A DNA stretch of 64,000 nucleotides from Pedobacter yonginensis (GTDB lineage: Bacteria; Bacteroidota; Bacteroidia; Sphingobacteriales; Sphingobacteriaceae). The stretch lies in contig NZ_QGNZ01000002.1 of assembly GCF_003173595.1 (NCBI RefSeq), forward strand, positions 682,001 to 746,000, given 5' to 3'. This document shows, piece by piece, positions 41,887-51,812 of the stretch (position 1 is its first letter; each line of letters begins with the position of its first letter). Both the position numbers and the translations under genes were made by a program. The notes under the pieces are model-generated. The model made no database searches. It was given only the letters and a program-made list of their open reading frames with translations, and was not told the DNA's origin.

Positions 41887-43434
41887 TTAGTGCGCATCTG
41901 TTACGATATTTGCATTTTTCTTAAATTTCTGGAGATACAATAATGGGATTGAAAACAACATAATTAATCCTGCAACCCAATATGCATCATTGTAAGTAAG
42001 CAACATGGTTTGTTTAATTACAGAACCTTCGATCGCTTTCATGGCCATCAATCGGGCATCAATAAAAGAGGATCCTTTAGCCATAAAATTGTGTATCAAT
42101 CCGTTTAACTTACCGGTGAAAGCCGGATTGTACTCATTAATATTGCTTAAAAGATTGCTTCGGTGGAAACCTGCCCTAACGTGTATGAGTGTGGTTAAGG
42201 CCGCGATGCCAAAAGATCCGCCCAATTGTCTGCTCATGTTATTCAAACCAGATCCTTGTCCGATTTCTGGTCCAGATAAATCTTGCATAGCCAAGGTGGT
42301 TAACGGCACAAACAGTAGCGCCATACCAAATCCCCTAATTACCAAAGGCCAAAAGAAATCTCCTGTACCAGAGGCAAGGGTAGATTTGCTCAGCATCCAA
42401 CAGAAAACGAAGAATAGGAACATCCCTCCTGTGGCCATAAATTGCGCAGGAACACCCTTTTTAAGCATAATACCAATAAAAGGCATCATCGAAATGGTAC
42501 AGATACCTCCGGCGATAAAAAGTTTTCCTGTTTGCAATGGGGTAAAGCCCAAAAGGTTTTGTGCGAAAACGGGAAAAACAAATACCGAACCATATAAACC
42601 AAATCCTAAAATAAAAGAGGTAAACATCCCGATAGAGAAGCTTCTCTTCTTCATAATTTTTAGATTAACGATGGGATGATCGGTACTGGTTTCTCGCCAA
42701 ATAAATAAAAGTAATCCAAAAACTGATGCAACTGCCAATGCCGTAATGTATGGTGTTGAGAACCAATCTTCACTCTCGCCTTTCTCTAGTAGAGTTTGTA
42801 AACTGCCCACCGCAATGGCCAATAATCCAATTCCCCACCAATCAACCGGCTTACCCTGCCCATCCTTGGGCGTCTCTCGAATAAAAGTGATGGTACAGTA
42901 AGCGGCGAGGATTCCGACGGGGATGTTTACGTAAAAGATCCAAGGCCAATCGGCTATTTCTAAAATATAACCACCGATGGTTGGACCAACAGTGGGGCCA
43001 ACAACGGCACCTAAACCAAATAATGCCGTAGCAATACCCACATCCTCACGAGGCCAAGTTTCAATTAAAATGGCTTGAGCTGTTGATATTAATCCACCAC
43101 CAGCAAGCCCTTGAATAATCCTAAATAAAATCAGCTCATTTAATGATGTAGCGTTTCCGCATAAAAATGAAACCAGAGTAAAGACGATGATGGAGGTTAA
43201 GAAATAATTTTTACGCCCGAAACGACTGCCCAACCAACCCGACATGGGCAGGATGATTACATTCGCTACGGCATAACCTGTGGATAACCAGGCAACATCC
43301 TCTAAGGTTGCGCCAAGGTTTCCCTGTATTTGTGGAATGGCTACGTTTACGATTGTAGTATCAATCAACTCCAACAAAGAAGCTGTGATAACCGTAAACG
43401 TAATAATCCATTTTTTAAAACCTACTTCGGCCAT
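41887..43434 (-). CDS. DHA2-family drug:proton MFS exporter, EmrB-like
   Basis: A 515-residue inner-membrane protein with about 14 helices. The N-terminal membrane motif LIDTTIVNVAIPQIQGNLGA and the loop GSRFGRKNYF are typical of the EmrB/QacA family. It exports hydrophobic drugs and in this operon forms a tripartite pump with the HlyD-type adaptor and the TolC-type channel. The gene is 8 bp after the adaptor. Confidence 0.92.
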   Translation of the reverse strand: MAEVGFKKWIITFTVITASLLELIDTTIVNVAIPQIQGNLGATLEDVAWLSTGYAVANVIILPMSGWLGSRFGRKNYFLTSIIVFTLVSFLCGNATSLNELILFRIIQGLAGGGLISTAQAILIETWPREDVGIATALFGLGAVVGPTVGPTIGGYILEIADWPWIFYVNIPVGILAAYCTITFIRETPKDGQGKPVDWWGIGLLAIAVGSLQTLLEKGESEDWFSTPYITALAVASVFGLLLFIWRETSTDHPIVNLKIMKKRSFSIGMFTSFILGFGLYGSVFVFPVFAQNLLGFTPLQTGKLFIAGGICTISMMPFIGIMLKKGVPAQFMATGGMFLFFVFCWMLSKSTLASGTGDFFWPLVIRGFGMALLFVPLTTLAMQDLSGPEIGQGSGLNNMSRQLGGSFGIAALTTLIHVRAGFHRSNLLSNINEYNPAFTGKLNGLIHNFMAKGSSFIDARLMAMKAIEGSVIKQTMLLTYNDAYWVAGLIMLFSIPLLYLQKFKKNANIVTDAH

Positions 43435-43442
43435 TTTAAATA

Positions 43443-44480
43443 TTAGTTAGTAGAAACGGATGCTTTAACGCTCATACCTGGACGTAGTTTAGCTGCCATT
43501 TCTTTTGATGGATGAATTTTAATTTTAACTGGGATACGTTGTACAACTTTAACGAAGTTACCAGTTGCATTATCTGGAGGCAATAAAGATCCTTTAGCAC
43601 CTGTGATTGGGGAGAAATTATACACTTCACCTTGAATTTTCTCTTCAGGATAAGCATCAACTTCAATCTCAACTTTTGATCCCGATTTAATTTTCTCCAA
43701 TTGGGTTTCTTTAAAGTTTGCAGTTACGTATATGCTTCCGTCGTTAACGATAGAGAATAAGGACTGCCCTGCTTGAACCAATTGGCCTTTTTGAACATTT
43801 TTCTTTGAAACAATACCGGTTGCTGGTGCCTTAATATCGGTGTAAGACAATTGTAGTTTAGCGAAATCGATATCGCTTTGGCGTTGGCTGATTGCGTTAC
43901 TGCTTACCGCCAATTGTGATTGCGTTGTACCAACTTGTTTAACCGCGGCAGTATATTGATCTTGTGCTGCCTGGAATGCAGCTTGAGCCGATTCTAAAGT
44001 TGCTTTAGCTTGATCAAAAGCTTGTTGTGTGATCGACCCGTCTTTAACCAAATTTGCATAACGAGCATAATCTTTATTAGCCAAGTTTAATTTAACTCTT
44101 GCCGCTGCTACATTTGCTTTTGCTGTGCTTGTATTGGCTTGTGTAGCGATGATTTGAGATTGTGCAACACCAACACCAGCACTGGCGCCTTTTTGGCCTG
44201 ATTGTGCTTGTTCTAACTTTACTTTATAATCGTTATCATCCAGCTTTACCAAAACCTGTCCTTCGGTAACGCGGGTGTTTTCTTCAAAACTAATATCCTT
44301 TACATAACCGCCAACACGAGCAACAACAGGACTGATATCGCCATCAATCTGAGCGTCATCTGTATCTACGTGTTTGCTATAATAATTCCATTCGATAACT
44401 CCGAAGATTATCCCTATTACTAGTAAAACACCTAAAATGATGGGTACTACTATGTTCTTTTTTTTCTTTTCAGTTGTCAT
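43443..44480 (-). CDS. HlyD/EmrA-type membrane fusion protein
   Basis: A 345-residue periplasmic adaptor. A single N-terminal membrane helix (about 10-30) precedes a lipoyl-type half-domain (DGDISPVVARVGGYVKDI), an alpha-helical hairpin (about 95-205) rich in Ala/Gln, and the beta-barrel part (IVSKKNVQKGQLV...). It bridges the EmrB-like transporter and the TolC-like channel. It is 8 bp after the tolC-like gene. Confidence 0.92.
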   Translation of the reverse strand: MTTEKKKKNIVVPIILGVLLVIGIIFGVIEWNYYSKHVDTDDAQIDGDISPVVARVGGYVKDISFEENTRVTEGQVLVKLDDNDYKVKLEQAQSGQKGASAGVGVAQSQIIATQANTSTAKANVAAARVKLNLANKDYARYANLVKDGSITQQAFDQAKATLESAQAAFQAAQDQYTAAVKQVGTTQSQLAVSSNAISQRQSDIDFAKLQLSYTDIKAPATGIVSKKNVQKGQLVQAGQSLFSIVNDGSIYVTANFKETQLEKIKSGSKVEIEVDAYPEEKIQGEVYNFSPITGAKGSLLPPDNATGNFVKVVQRIPVKIKIHPSKEMAAKLRPGMSVKASVSTN

Positions 44481-44488
44481 TGCTGTAT

Positions 44489-45808
44489 TTATTGCGTTAT
44501 TTTTCCTGTTGATTTAAGTAATGTATAGTAAGCCAAACCAGCATCGGCCTTGGCAATTTCTAAGTTAATTTTTGCTTGGTATAAAAGGGTTTCTGCATCA
44601 ATTCGGTCGGTAACAGAAGCCACGTTGTTTTTGTATTTTGATGCCAATAATTTATCATTTTCAGTAGCTTGGGCAATTGAGGTTTCTAAAACCTGAATCT
44701 TGTTTACGGCAACTTGATAGTTTTGATAGTTTTTATTGATATCCGTTTTAACCTGGTCAGATAGAATATCTTTCCGAATGGTGATTTCGCTCTGCTGAAT
44801 TTTTGCTTCGCTAACTTTATTTCTGTTTGACCAAAGACTGGCAATATTCCATGAAACCGTAGCGCCTACTGTAACGGGCATCAAATATTGGTTGGTTGGT
44901 GGAATAAAGTTTCCGCTTGGGTTAATGTAGTATAAGTTTGCTCCAACACCCACAGTAGGTAAAGTATTGGCTTTAATGGTTTTAATGTTATAATCGGCAA
45001 CTTTGTTTTGCACATCAAGTTGTTTTAATTCCTGTCGATTTGCCATCGCCAAGCCAATATAATCGTTTAGGGCTCCTGGGGTTTTTAAGCCGCCGCTTGG
45101 ATCTGTAATTTTAACCTCAGTATCTTCTGGTAAACCCAATAAAATATCTAGGTTGTAGTTGATGATTTTTCGATTGTTCTCAATATCCATCTGCGTCAGC
45201 GTAACATTTGCCTGTTGCAATTGGAAACGGAGTACATCATTTTTGGTTACAATACCTTGCTCAAAAAAGCGCTGTGCCTGTTTAATCTGTGCGGCAATCG
45301 ATTCTAAATTCTGATCAACAACTTTTCTACTTTGTGCCACTTTGTATAAAGCGTAATAGGTATTAATTACCGCGTAAGTAATTTCTTCCTTGCTTCTATC
45401 TGCATCTAAACGGGCAACATCTGCCAATAATTTAGTCGATTCTTTTGCGTATTTTAATTTACCACCCCCATAAACAAGTTCTTGTACAGCAGCTGTTCCT
45501 ACAAAAGCATCGGCTCGTTTAGGCAGTTGTAAGGATGAGCCTCCTCCGGGTAGCGTAAAAGTAGTGGTTGGTATTTCAGCATGGTTGTACAAAAAACTGG
45601 CATTTGCGGTTGGCAAAACGTTGTCTTTTACAATTTCGAGCTGGGCAACGGCCTGGTCTATCTTGTTTTGGGATAATTTTAAGTTTTTACTATTGGCTAT
45701 GCCAAGTTCAATTGCTTGGTTTATGTTTAATTCCTTTATACTTTGTGCAAATAAAGTTGCTGGAATTAATGATGCCGCAAGCATTAATCTAATTGATTTG
45801 GGGATCAT
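44489..45808 (-). CDS. TolC family outer-membrane efflux protein
   Basis: A 439-residue outer-membrane channel with signal peptide ending at TLFAQ. Two OEP repeats of alternating helix and strand fill the mature part, with ELNINQAIELGIANSKNL at the start and ETLLYQAKINLEIAKADA near the end. It should provide the exit duct of the tripartite pump. Its start overlaps the TetR stop by 4 bp (45805-45808). Confidence 0.92.
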   Translation of the reverse strand: MIPKSIRLMLAASLIPATLFAQSIKELNINQAIELGIANSKNLKLSQNKIDQAVAQLEIVKDNVLPTANASFLYNHAEIPTTTFTLPGGGSSLQLPKRADAFVGTAAVQELVYGGGKLKYAKESTKLLADVARLDADRSKEEITYAVINTYYALYKVAQSRKVVDQNLESIAAQIKQAQRFFEQGIVTKNDVLRFQLQQANVTLTQMDIENNRKIINYNLDILLGLPEDTEVKITDPSGGLKTPGALNDYIGLAMANRQELKQLDVQNKVADYNIKTIKANTLPTVGVGANLYYINPSGNFIPPTNQYLMPVTVGATVSWNIASLWSNRNKVSEAKIQQSEITIRKDILSDQVKTDINKNYQNYQVAVNKIQVLETSIAQATENDKLLASKYKNNVASVTDRIDAETLLYQAKINLEIAKADAGLAYYTLLKSTGKITQ

Positions 45809-46431
45809 TTTTTTGTTGTTAAATAAACGGTTGTTAGATCTTTTAAGTGAGCGATTGCTCTTTCCTTAATTATTTTTTTGTCTTTAGGATTGTTTAAATC
45901 GAAGTTTGAGCAAGGCATCACTTTATTTGGTGCAATTACGATATTGGTAATGGTGCCCATAATGGTGGCAATTACCATTCTCACATCAACTTGGTTAAAA
46001 CTACCATCATCAATCCCATCTGTAATTATGCGATCGATCAGCAACATATTGTGGCTCATGGCATCCTTAATTTTATCGTACATTTCGGGCCTTTGCGTTA
46101 AAGAAAGTTCACGATGCATCATTTTATGGAAGGCCGGGTTGGAGAGAATTCGGTTTACATAACCTTCAATTACTCGGTGGAGTTTTTCTAATGAGGAGAT
46201 TTTATCTTCGTTAATGATTTTTAGTTGAGAGGCGAATCCTGCGATCCGCTCATTCATAATCTCTACAAAAACCCCTTCTTTAGATCCGAAATAGTAGTTT
46301 ATCATTGCCATATTCGCTCCAGATTCTTTTGCAATCTGCCGAGTAGAGGTACCTTCATACCCTGTCTCACAAAACAGCTTTTCAGCTGCTTCGATTATGG
46401 CTTGTCTTTTATCTATCTTTTCTGTTTTCAT
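45805..46431 (-). CDS. TetR/AcrR family repressor of the efflux operon
   Basis: A 208-residue regulator. The N-terminal helix-turn-helix (about 10-55) reads AAEKLFCETGYEGTSTRQIA and ANMAMINYYFGSKEGVF, diagnostic for TetR. The C-terminal domain would bind a ligand such as a drug. It is the first gene of the tetR-tolC-emrA-emrB operon, and a 20-bp palindrome lies in its own promoter, so it very probably represses itself and the pump. Confidence 0.93.
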   Translation of the reverse strand: MKTEKIDKRQAIIEAAEKLFCETGYEGTSTRQIAKESGANMAMINYYFGSKEGVFVEIMNERIAGFASQLKIINEDKISSLEKLHRVIEGYVNRILSNPAFHKMMHRELSLTQRPEMYDKIKDAMSHNMLLIDRIITDGIDDGSFNQVDVRMVIATIMGTITNIVIAPNKVMPCSNFDLNNPKDKKIIKERAIAHLKDLTTVYLTTKK

Positions 46432-46446
46432 TTCTTTTTAGTGGCA

Positions 46447-46479
46447 CAAAATTAATCAATCGTTTGATTAAATTCCAAA
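46447..46479 (-). promoter_or_regulatory. TetR-operon promoter with palindromic operator in the spacer
   Basis: On the minus strand, TTTG (46479-46476), a 21-nt spacer and TAATTTTG (46454-46447) form a promoter 16 nt before the tetR ATG. Inside the spacer and touching the -7 element is TTAATCAATCGTTTGATTAA (46452-46471), an 8-bp inverted repeat with a 4-nt centre. Bound repressor would block RNA polymerase directly. Confidence 0.75.
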
Positions 46480-46724
46480 TGTTTGTACACATCTTTTACA
46501 TTTTCTTGATAAATGGGTTATTTCTGACAGATATTGGTCTTTTTCGAAAGCAATAATATCAGATTGGAATGATACTGCTTATGCGTGCTTATAAATGGAA
46601 TCTAATAACAGATACGATTAAATGATTAAAAACAGTTGGAATTAACAAATTATTAGAATAATGAGGCTGGATCACAAATTAAAATTTAAAATAAATATTA
46701 ACTTTGCCTCAAATATTTGAAAAC

Positions 46725-46910
46725 ATGGGCTTACAACAAAATAGCAACAATAACTTTAACTGGCTTTATTACGCATTGGGTTTATTATTTGGGATTATTA
46801 CAGCTGTCGTAATTACTCAAAGCTATCTTTATGCAATTCTAGGTGGAATCTTTGGTTTATTAACCGCAGGTTTATTCCTAAACGCCTTGGTAAAAGGTAG
46901 AAAATACTAA
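46725..46910 (+). CDS. Small two-helix membrane protein
   Basis: A 61-residue protein with two hydrophobic segments (about 14-31 and 33-54) and a basic C-terminus (KGRKY). The start is ATG 46725; the in-frame TTG at 46704 is part of the -7 element TAACTTTG (46699-46706) and cannot be the start. The function is unknown. It is separate from the DUF2911 gene that follows after 65 bp. Confidence 0.65.
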   Translation: MGLQQNSNNNFNWLYYALGLLFGIITAVVITQSYLYAILGGIFGLLTAGLFLNALVKGRKY

Positions 46911-46975
46911 TCTACAATTAGATTTTCTGATTGAGGGGGTTAACCTCTTCCTATTTGATAATTAATTTTCCCTAA

Positions 46976-47542
46976 ATGAAGAATATATTTATTCTTGTTT
47001 TTGCGCTTTTGTGCCTGGGCGTAAAAGCGCAGGAAGCCGTTTCTGACGTTAAATTCCCTAGTGCAGACCCTAGCCCTGCAGACATTGTTTACTATCCGCT
47101 TAATGCACCAAAAGCAAAGACCGAAGATGCAGTAAAGCCAATTATCAAAATTATTTATTCTCGTCCGCAGAAAAAGGGACGGGAAATTTTTGGAGTTTTA
47201 GAACAGTATGGCAAAGTTTGGCGTTTTGGAGCAAATGAAAGTACCGAAGTTAGATTCTTTCAGAAGGTAATTATAGGCGGAAAGAAAATTAAGGCCGGCA
47301 CCTATAGTTTGTTTGCAATTCCGGAAAAAGACAAGTGGACCATAATTTTAAATAGCCAAACCGACAAATGGGGCGCATTTACATACGATCAATCTAAGGA
47401 TCTGGCTCGAGTAGAAGTTCCCGTTAAAACATTGGCTAAGGCTGTAGAATATTTCTCGCTTACCTTTACCCCAAAAGAAAATGGCGCAAACTTAATTATT
47501 GGATGGGATAAAACCCAGGTCGAATTGCCTATCTCTTTTTAA
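46976..47542 (+). CDS. DUF2911 domain secreted protein
   Basis: A 188-residue protein with a signal peptide ending at GVKAQ. The DUF2911 domain (about 45-185) shows the family landmarks YSRPQKKGREIFG, VWRFGANESTEV, KAGTYSLFAIP and WGAFTYDQSKD. The family is common in Bacteroidetes and of unknown function. Nothing in the neighbourhood gives a pathway. Confidence 0.9.
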   Translation: MKNIFILVFALLCLGVKAQEAVSDVKFPSADPSPADIVYYPLNAPKAKTEDAVKPIIKIIYSRPQKKGREIFGVLEQYGKVWRFGANESTEVRFFQKVIIGGKKIKAGTYSLFAIPEKDKWTIILNSQTDKWGAFTYDQSKDLARVEVPVKTLAKAVEYFSLTFTPKENGANLIIGWDKTQVELPISF

Positions 47543-47587
47543 TTAATTTCTAGAAACCTGCGCAGATATTCATTTTTGCCCAAGCTT

Positions 47588-49960
47588 TTAAATGATATTT
47601 CCCATGAAAGGATCGGTTGTGGTCATTTCTCCCGTTTCTATTTTGCCAGCAAAACGATGATTGAAGATTTTGTTTCCAACCTGAGTGATGCTGATGTCGT
47701 ACCAATTGCCGCTATTTTTGGTGCTTATGGCTACCATCGTCTTTGCATTGGCCTTTAAGTTTACTCGTTTAATGCCAGATTTATATGCAGGATCAGCAAT
47801 CTGGAGTGAAAGTTCAGACGAAGATTTATTCTGAATTTCAACGAGCAAATTTCCACTTAGTTTTTTAGCGACTAAACCTTTCTGTTCTGGATAAACCTTA
47901 ATAAGCAAATTTGGATTCGATTTGCTTCCTTTAAAATGACGAAAAAACCCATTTGGCCCGGTAATGGCTAAATCATAAACGCCACCATCAAAATCATCAA
48001 GTGCAATTGTATCATTTAGTTTATCGCCTGCCTTTATAGCATAAGCCCAAATTTTACCAGGTACACCCTTATATTTTAATGGTGTACTCATCGTAAAAGG
48101 TGCACCTACGGTTTCGGTTTCGCTTCCAAAAAGGGTTTTAACGGATTGAAGCGTCAATTCCAATTCATCGTTTATCCATTCAGAATCTACTATCAGATGA
48201 TAGGGTAATGCACATGCTGGTTTTACCCCTTTTTCCTGTTGCGGCATATGCACCGATGTTTCGAATGAAAAAGATTGGTGCTGATTTATTTTCGAGACTT
48301 CTGCTTTATTTAATGCAGTTGGGCCAACTTGCGCAGGCTTATTTTTGGCGTTTGCGATACTGGTAACCACACTTTCTTTGCTAAGTGGTGTTGGCGATTT
48401 AATTGCTTCGCCGTTGTAAGGTCTAAATACAGAGGTCAAATCTCCAGAAACAGCACGTCTCCAATCGCTTATGTTATTGCTTCTTATATTTTTCCCTGTT
48501 TTTTTATGGAGCCATTTCTCCATAAACATCAATGAAGAAGTATGGTCGAACACCTGTCCGTTTACAAAGCCGCCTTTACTCCAAGGCGAAGCGATAATCA
48601 ATGGTACTCGATAACCCATTCCAATTGGGCTGCCTTTTTTCGCTTCAAAATCAGTTGCATAATTAATTCCTGATGAAACTTTTCCGCTAAATGGATCTTC
48701 GGGATTTGGCACCACAAATGGTGGCTGATGATCAAAATAACCATCATTCTCATCATAAGTTAAAACGAATATGGTCTTTTTCCAAACCTCTGGATTTTTC
48801 GTCAAAATATCCAATGCTTCAGATACATACCATGTTCCATAAAGCGGAGAACTGGTGTGATCAGAAAATCTTTGTGGCGCTACCAACCAAGAAACCGTTG
48901 GAAGTTTTCCTTCGTCCACATCCTTTCTAAATTGATAAAAAATATCTCCCTTTGGGATATTTATGGTTTCTGATTTTCCTTCATCGTTGGTAAACGTAAA
49001 TGGAGCAAGATCGAGGTAATCTTTTTGACTTATATTGGTTTGAAAGGCTTTATCAATCAAATTTTTCTCCTTTTGCGAAAGCTGGTCGTATTTCGCTTGA
49101 ACCTCTTTTGCACTCAAAGCTGGCTTAACCGTTTTATCTCCATTTTTTCTGAAATAAGCAGATAGTTTGACGTTATGCCTCGAAATATATTCAATGGGAT
49201 TATCTCCGTAATTGCCCAGCCAATCATCAATTTCACCTTCTGGAAGTTTGGATGTCCATAGTTCATTTTGATAGATGCGCCAATCTATCCCATGGTCTTC
49301 CAACGTTTCTTGAAATGTAGGCCAATCGACAAATACATTGTTTTGTGATTCCGCCTGCTCATTATTAACCACAGCCATTTGGTTTGCGCTTCGCTCCCCT
49401 CTAACCGTTCCCGTAAAAAAAAATAATCGGTTGGGTGTGGTTCCTGTTAAGGAAGAACAAAAATGCTGATCGCAAATGGTGAAGGCATCGGCTAAAGCAT
49501 AATAAAAAGGGATGTCGTTGCGCTTATAATGCGCCAATGTCATTGGAGATTTGGCAGGAATCCACTGATCGTATTTACCTCCATTTCTGGCAGCCAATTG
49601 ATCGTTCCATGAATGCGGAAGCCCGCCCTGCCAAGTTATTTTAGTCTTGTTAATATCTACGTGGAAAGGGGCATAAGTATATCCTTCACCATCTTTTTGG
49701 AGCCAAACTTTATTTCCATCTGGTTGAATATGGGGATGCGGGTCATTAAAGCCTCTTACACCTTTCATATTGCCAAACATGTGATCAAAAGACCTATTCT
49801 CTTGCATCAAAAATACTATGTGTTCAGCATCGTAAAATGTGCTGCCCAGTTCGGCGTTGATAGACATTGCCTTGAGTACTGAGTTTGGTAAAGCACTCGC
49901 CACACCAGCTGAACTGGCAAATAAAGCCGCCTTTTTTAAAAATTCTCTCCGTGAATCCAT
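47588..49960 (-). CDS. Phosphocholine-specific phospholipase C
   Basis: A 790-residue exported enzyme that cleaves phosphatidylcholine or sphingomyelin to release phosphocholine. The N-terminus has a Tat-type signal (SRREFLKKAA). The catalytic phosphoesterase domain (about 40-490) includes IVFLMQENRSFDHMFG, CDQHF and TYDENDGYFDHQPP. Two C-terminal DUF756-like beta domains (about 590-780) follow. It lies 126 bp after the GDPD-GH16 gene on the same strand, so both may belong to one phosphodiester-degrading unit. Confidence 0.92.
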   Translation of the reverse strand: MDSRREFLKKAALFASSAGVASALPNSVLKAMSINAELGSTFYDAEHIVFLMQENRSFDHMFGNMKGVRGFNDPHPHIQPDGNKVWLQKDGEGYTYAPFHVDINKTKITWQGGLPHSWNDQLAARNGGKYDQWIPAKSPMTLAHYKRNDIPFYYALADAFTICDQHFCSSLTGTTPNRLFFFTGTVRGERSANQMAVVNNEQAESQNNVFVDWPTFQETLEDHGIDWRIYQNELWTSKLPEGEIDDWLGNYGDNPIEYISRHNVKLSAYFRKNGDKTVKPALSAKEVQAKYDQLSQKEKNLIDKAFQTNISQKDYLDLAPFTFTNDEGKSETINIPKGDIFYQFRKDVDEGKLPTVSWLVAPQRFSDHTSSPLYGTWYVSEALDILTKNPEVWKKTIFVLTYDENDGYFDHQPPFVVPNPEDPFSGKVSSGINYATDFEAKKGSPIGMGYRVPLIIASPWSKGGFVNGQVFDHTSSLMFMEKWLHKKTGKNIRSNNISDWRRAVSGDLTSVFRPYNGEAIKSPTPLSKESVVTSIANAKNKPAQVGPTALNKAEVSKINQHQSFSFETSVHMPQQEKGVKPACALPYHLIVDSEWINDELELTLQSVKTLFGSETETVGAPFTMSTPLKYKGVPGKIWAYAIKAGDKLNDTIALDDFDGGVYDLAITGPNGFFRHFKGSKSNPNLLIKVYPEQKGLVAKKLSGNLLVEIQNKSSSELSLQIADPAYKSGIKRVNLKANAKTMVAISTKNSGNWYDISITQVGNKIFNHRFAGKIETGEMTTTDPFMGNII

Positions 49961-50086
49961 AATTATCCCAAATAGCTTAGATACCGCAATTTATACAACG
50001 CAGGGTAAATAAGAAAAATTCATCCCGGTTGATGCTTGCTGAAAGTTTTTTTGATGCATGAGGTTAAGCCCAATTATTAAGGCGTT

Positions 50087-51601
50087 TTACTTCTGATAAA
50101 CTCTTACATAATCTATCTTCATGGTTGCCGGGAAAATAGAATCGTCCACGCCTTTTTTTCCACCCCAGCCACCGCCAACAGCAATGTTAAAAATTAAGTG
50201 GAAATTTTGGTCAAATGGCCACTCTTGACTACCTTTCTTGGTGTTTTTAAAAGATAGATATTTCTGATCGTCAACAAAAAAATCTATGCGGTCTTCAAAC
50301 CATTCGATGGCATAAACATGGTATGCATTGTAAGGATTTATTCTTACTCCCTTACCAACTTGAGTATGTATTACGTGATTAAACTTCTCGGTATGAACGG
50401 TTCCATAAACACTATCTGGTTCATAACCAACGTGCTCCATGATGTCAATTTCGCCACTTTTTGGCCAATCACCATATTTCCAATCGGTTGGTAAGGCCCA
50501 AATTGCAGGCCATAAACCTCTTCCTTTTGGTAACATGGCACTTACCTCTACCCTTCCGTATTTAAAGTCGAATTTATTTTTACTCACCAAGCGGGCAGAG
50601 GTGTACTGGTTCTTATCCTTATCGGCTTTTAGTACCGTAATATTTAAATTGCCTTTTTTAACGTGCGCATTTGCAGAATCGGCATCGGTATAATATTGAA
50701 GTTCGTTATTACCCCACCCATTTCCGCCAACATCGTACGACCAATTTTTAGCCAATGGCAGGCCAGCATCATTAAATTCATCTGCCCATTTCAGTTTCCA
50801 TCCCTTTGCTACGGGTGTTTTTTTCAGTTCTTCAAAAGTTAATTCAGGTTCGTTTGTTGTAATGAAATCGACATTATGCGCCAAAAGCCATTGTATTTCT
50901 GGCACGGTATTAACCGTCCAAGCGTTTACAGTTAAACCTAGCTTATGGGCATTTTCAATCCAGCCATCCTTTTGGTAAACGCTGTAATGATAATCTACAC
51001 CAGTTAATTGATCTGCCTTCATTTGCTCCGCGCTGATTTCACCTTTTAAGTATGCAACTTTTGCTTTTGGCATTAATGCCAGTATGCGTTTGCAATAGTC
51101 GTAATCGAAGCTGATGTATTCTACCCAATCTACAACTTTAAGTTTTCGCACCATCTCAATGCACTTGTTGGTCACTTCTATACCCCTCTCTTTACCAATC
51201 AAAGATGGCTTGATCTCTAAAATAAGCTTAGTGGTTTTCTGTTTTTTACCTTCCAACAAGTAAGCTTCGAGCGTTGGAATCTTTTCGCCATTGCTCATGG
51301 TCTTGGTCAGAAGCTCCTCATACTTAACTTTTTCAATCGTAAGGCCCTGGAATTCAGGATCGTGATTAATCACTAAGATATTATCGGCGGTCATCCAAAC
51401 ATCAAATTCAGAGCCATAACAGCCTAGTTTTACGGCTTCCTTTAACGATGCGATAGAATTTTGAGGAAAACTATTTTTCTTCCAAGCGCCCCGATGGGCA
51501 ATAACCTGGTTCTTGTTCCAGTTAAATTTTTGAGCAAATGAAGCAGAAAAAATTAAAATCATTAAGCCAGAAATAAGTATTTGTTTCATATTTGGTATCA
51601 A
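50087..51601 (-). CDS. Glycerophosphodiester phosphodiesterase - glycoside hydrolase 16 fusion
   Basis: A 504-residue exported protein (signal peptide ending SASFAQ). Residues about 30-255 are a GDPD domain with the motifs VIAHRGAW, SEFDVWM and INHDPEF (histidine, glutamate and aspartate of the metal site). Residues about 268-504 are a GH16 beta-glucanase-like domain with the catalytic GEIDIMEH near 382-388. Linking phosphodiester cleavage and beta-1,3/1,4-glucan hydrolysis in one chain suggests a substrate carrying glycerophosphate on a glucan. M5 is an alternative start. Confidence 0.9.
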   Translation of the reverse strand: MIPNMKQILISGLMILIFSASFAQKFNWNKNQVIAHRGAWKKNSFPQNSIASLKEAVKLGCYGSEFDVWMTADNILVINHDPEFQGLTIEKVKYEELLTKTMSNGEKIPTLEAYLLEGKKQKTTKLILEIKPSLIGKERGIEVTNKCIEMVRKLKVVDWVEYISFDYDYCKRILALMPKAKVAYLKGEISAEQMKADQLTGVDYHYSVYQKDGWIENAHKLGLTVNAWTVNTVPEIQWLLAHNVDFITTNEPELTFEELKKTPVAKGWKLKWADEFNDAGLPLAKNWSYDVGGNGWGNNELQYYTDADSANAHVKKGNLNITVLKADKDKNQYTSARLVSKNKFDFKYGRVEVSAMLPKGRGLWPAIWALPTDWKYGDWPKSGEIDIMEHVGYEPDSVYGTVHTEKFNHVIHTQVGKGVRINPYNAYHVYAIEWFEDRIDFFVDDQKYLSFKNTKKGSQEWPFDQNFHLIFNIAVGGGWGGKKGVDDSIFPATMKIDYVRVYQK

Positions 51602-51812
51602 TTATACAAAGCATCAAAAGTATATTTTTATGAGAATACAACTTTAAAATCTATGTAACCTTTGTATTAAGTTACAACAAGGTAAATAATTTTAAATTAA
51701 TGTATCAAATTCCTACCATTCCAACAATCAGTACCATACTCAATATGAACTAAGGGCGTTACCAATATTACATATACTTTTCAATTGATTTTATATATTT
51801 ACGCTTAAGAGT

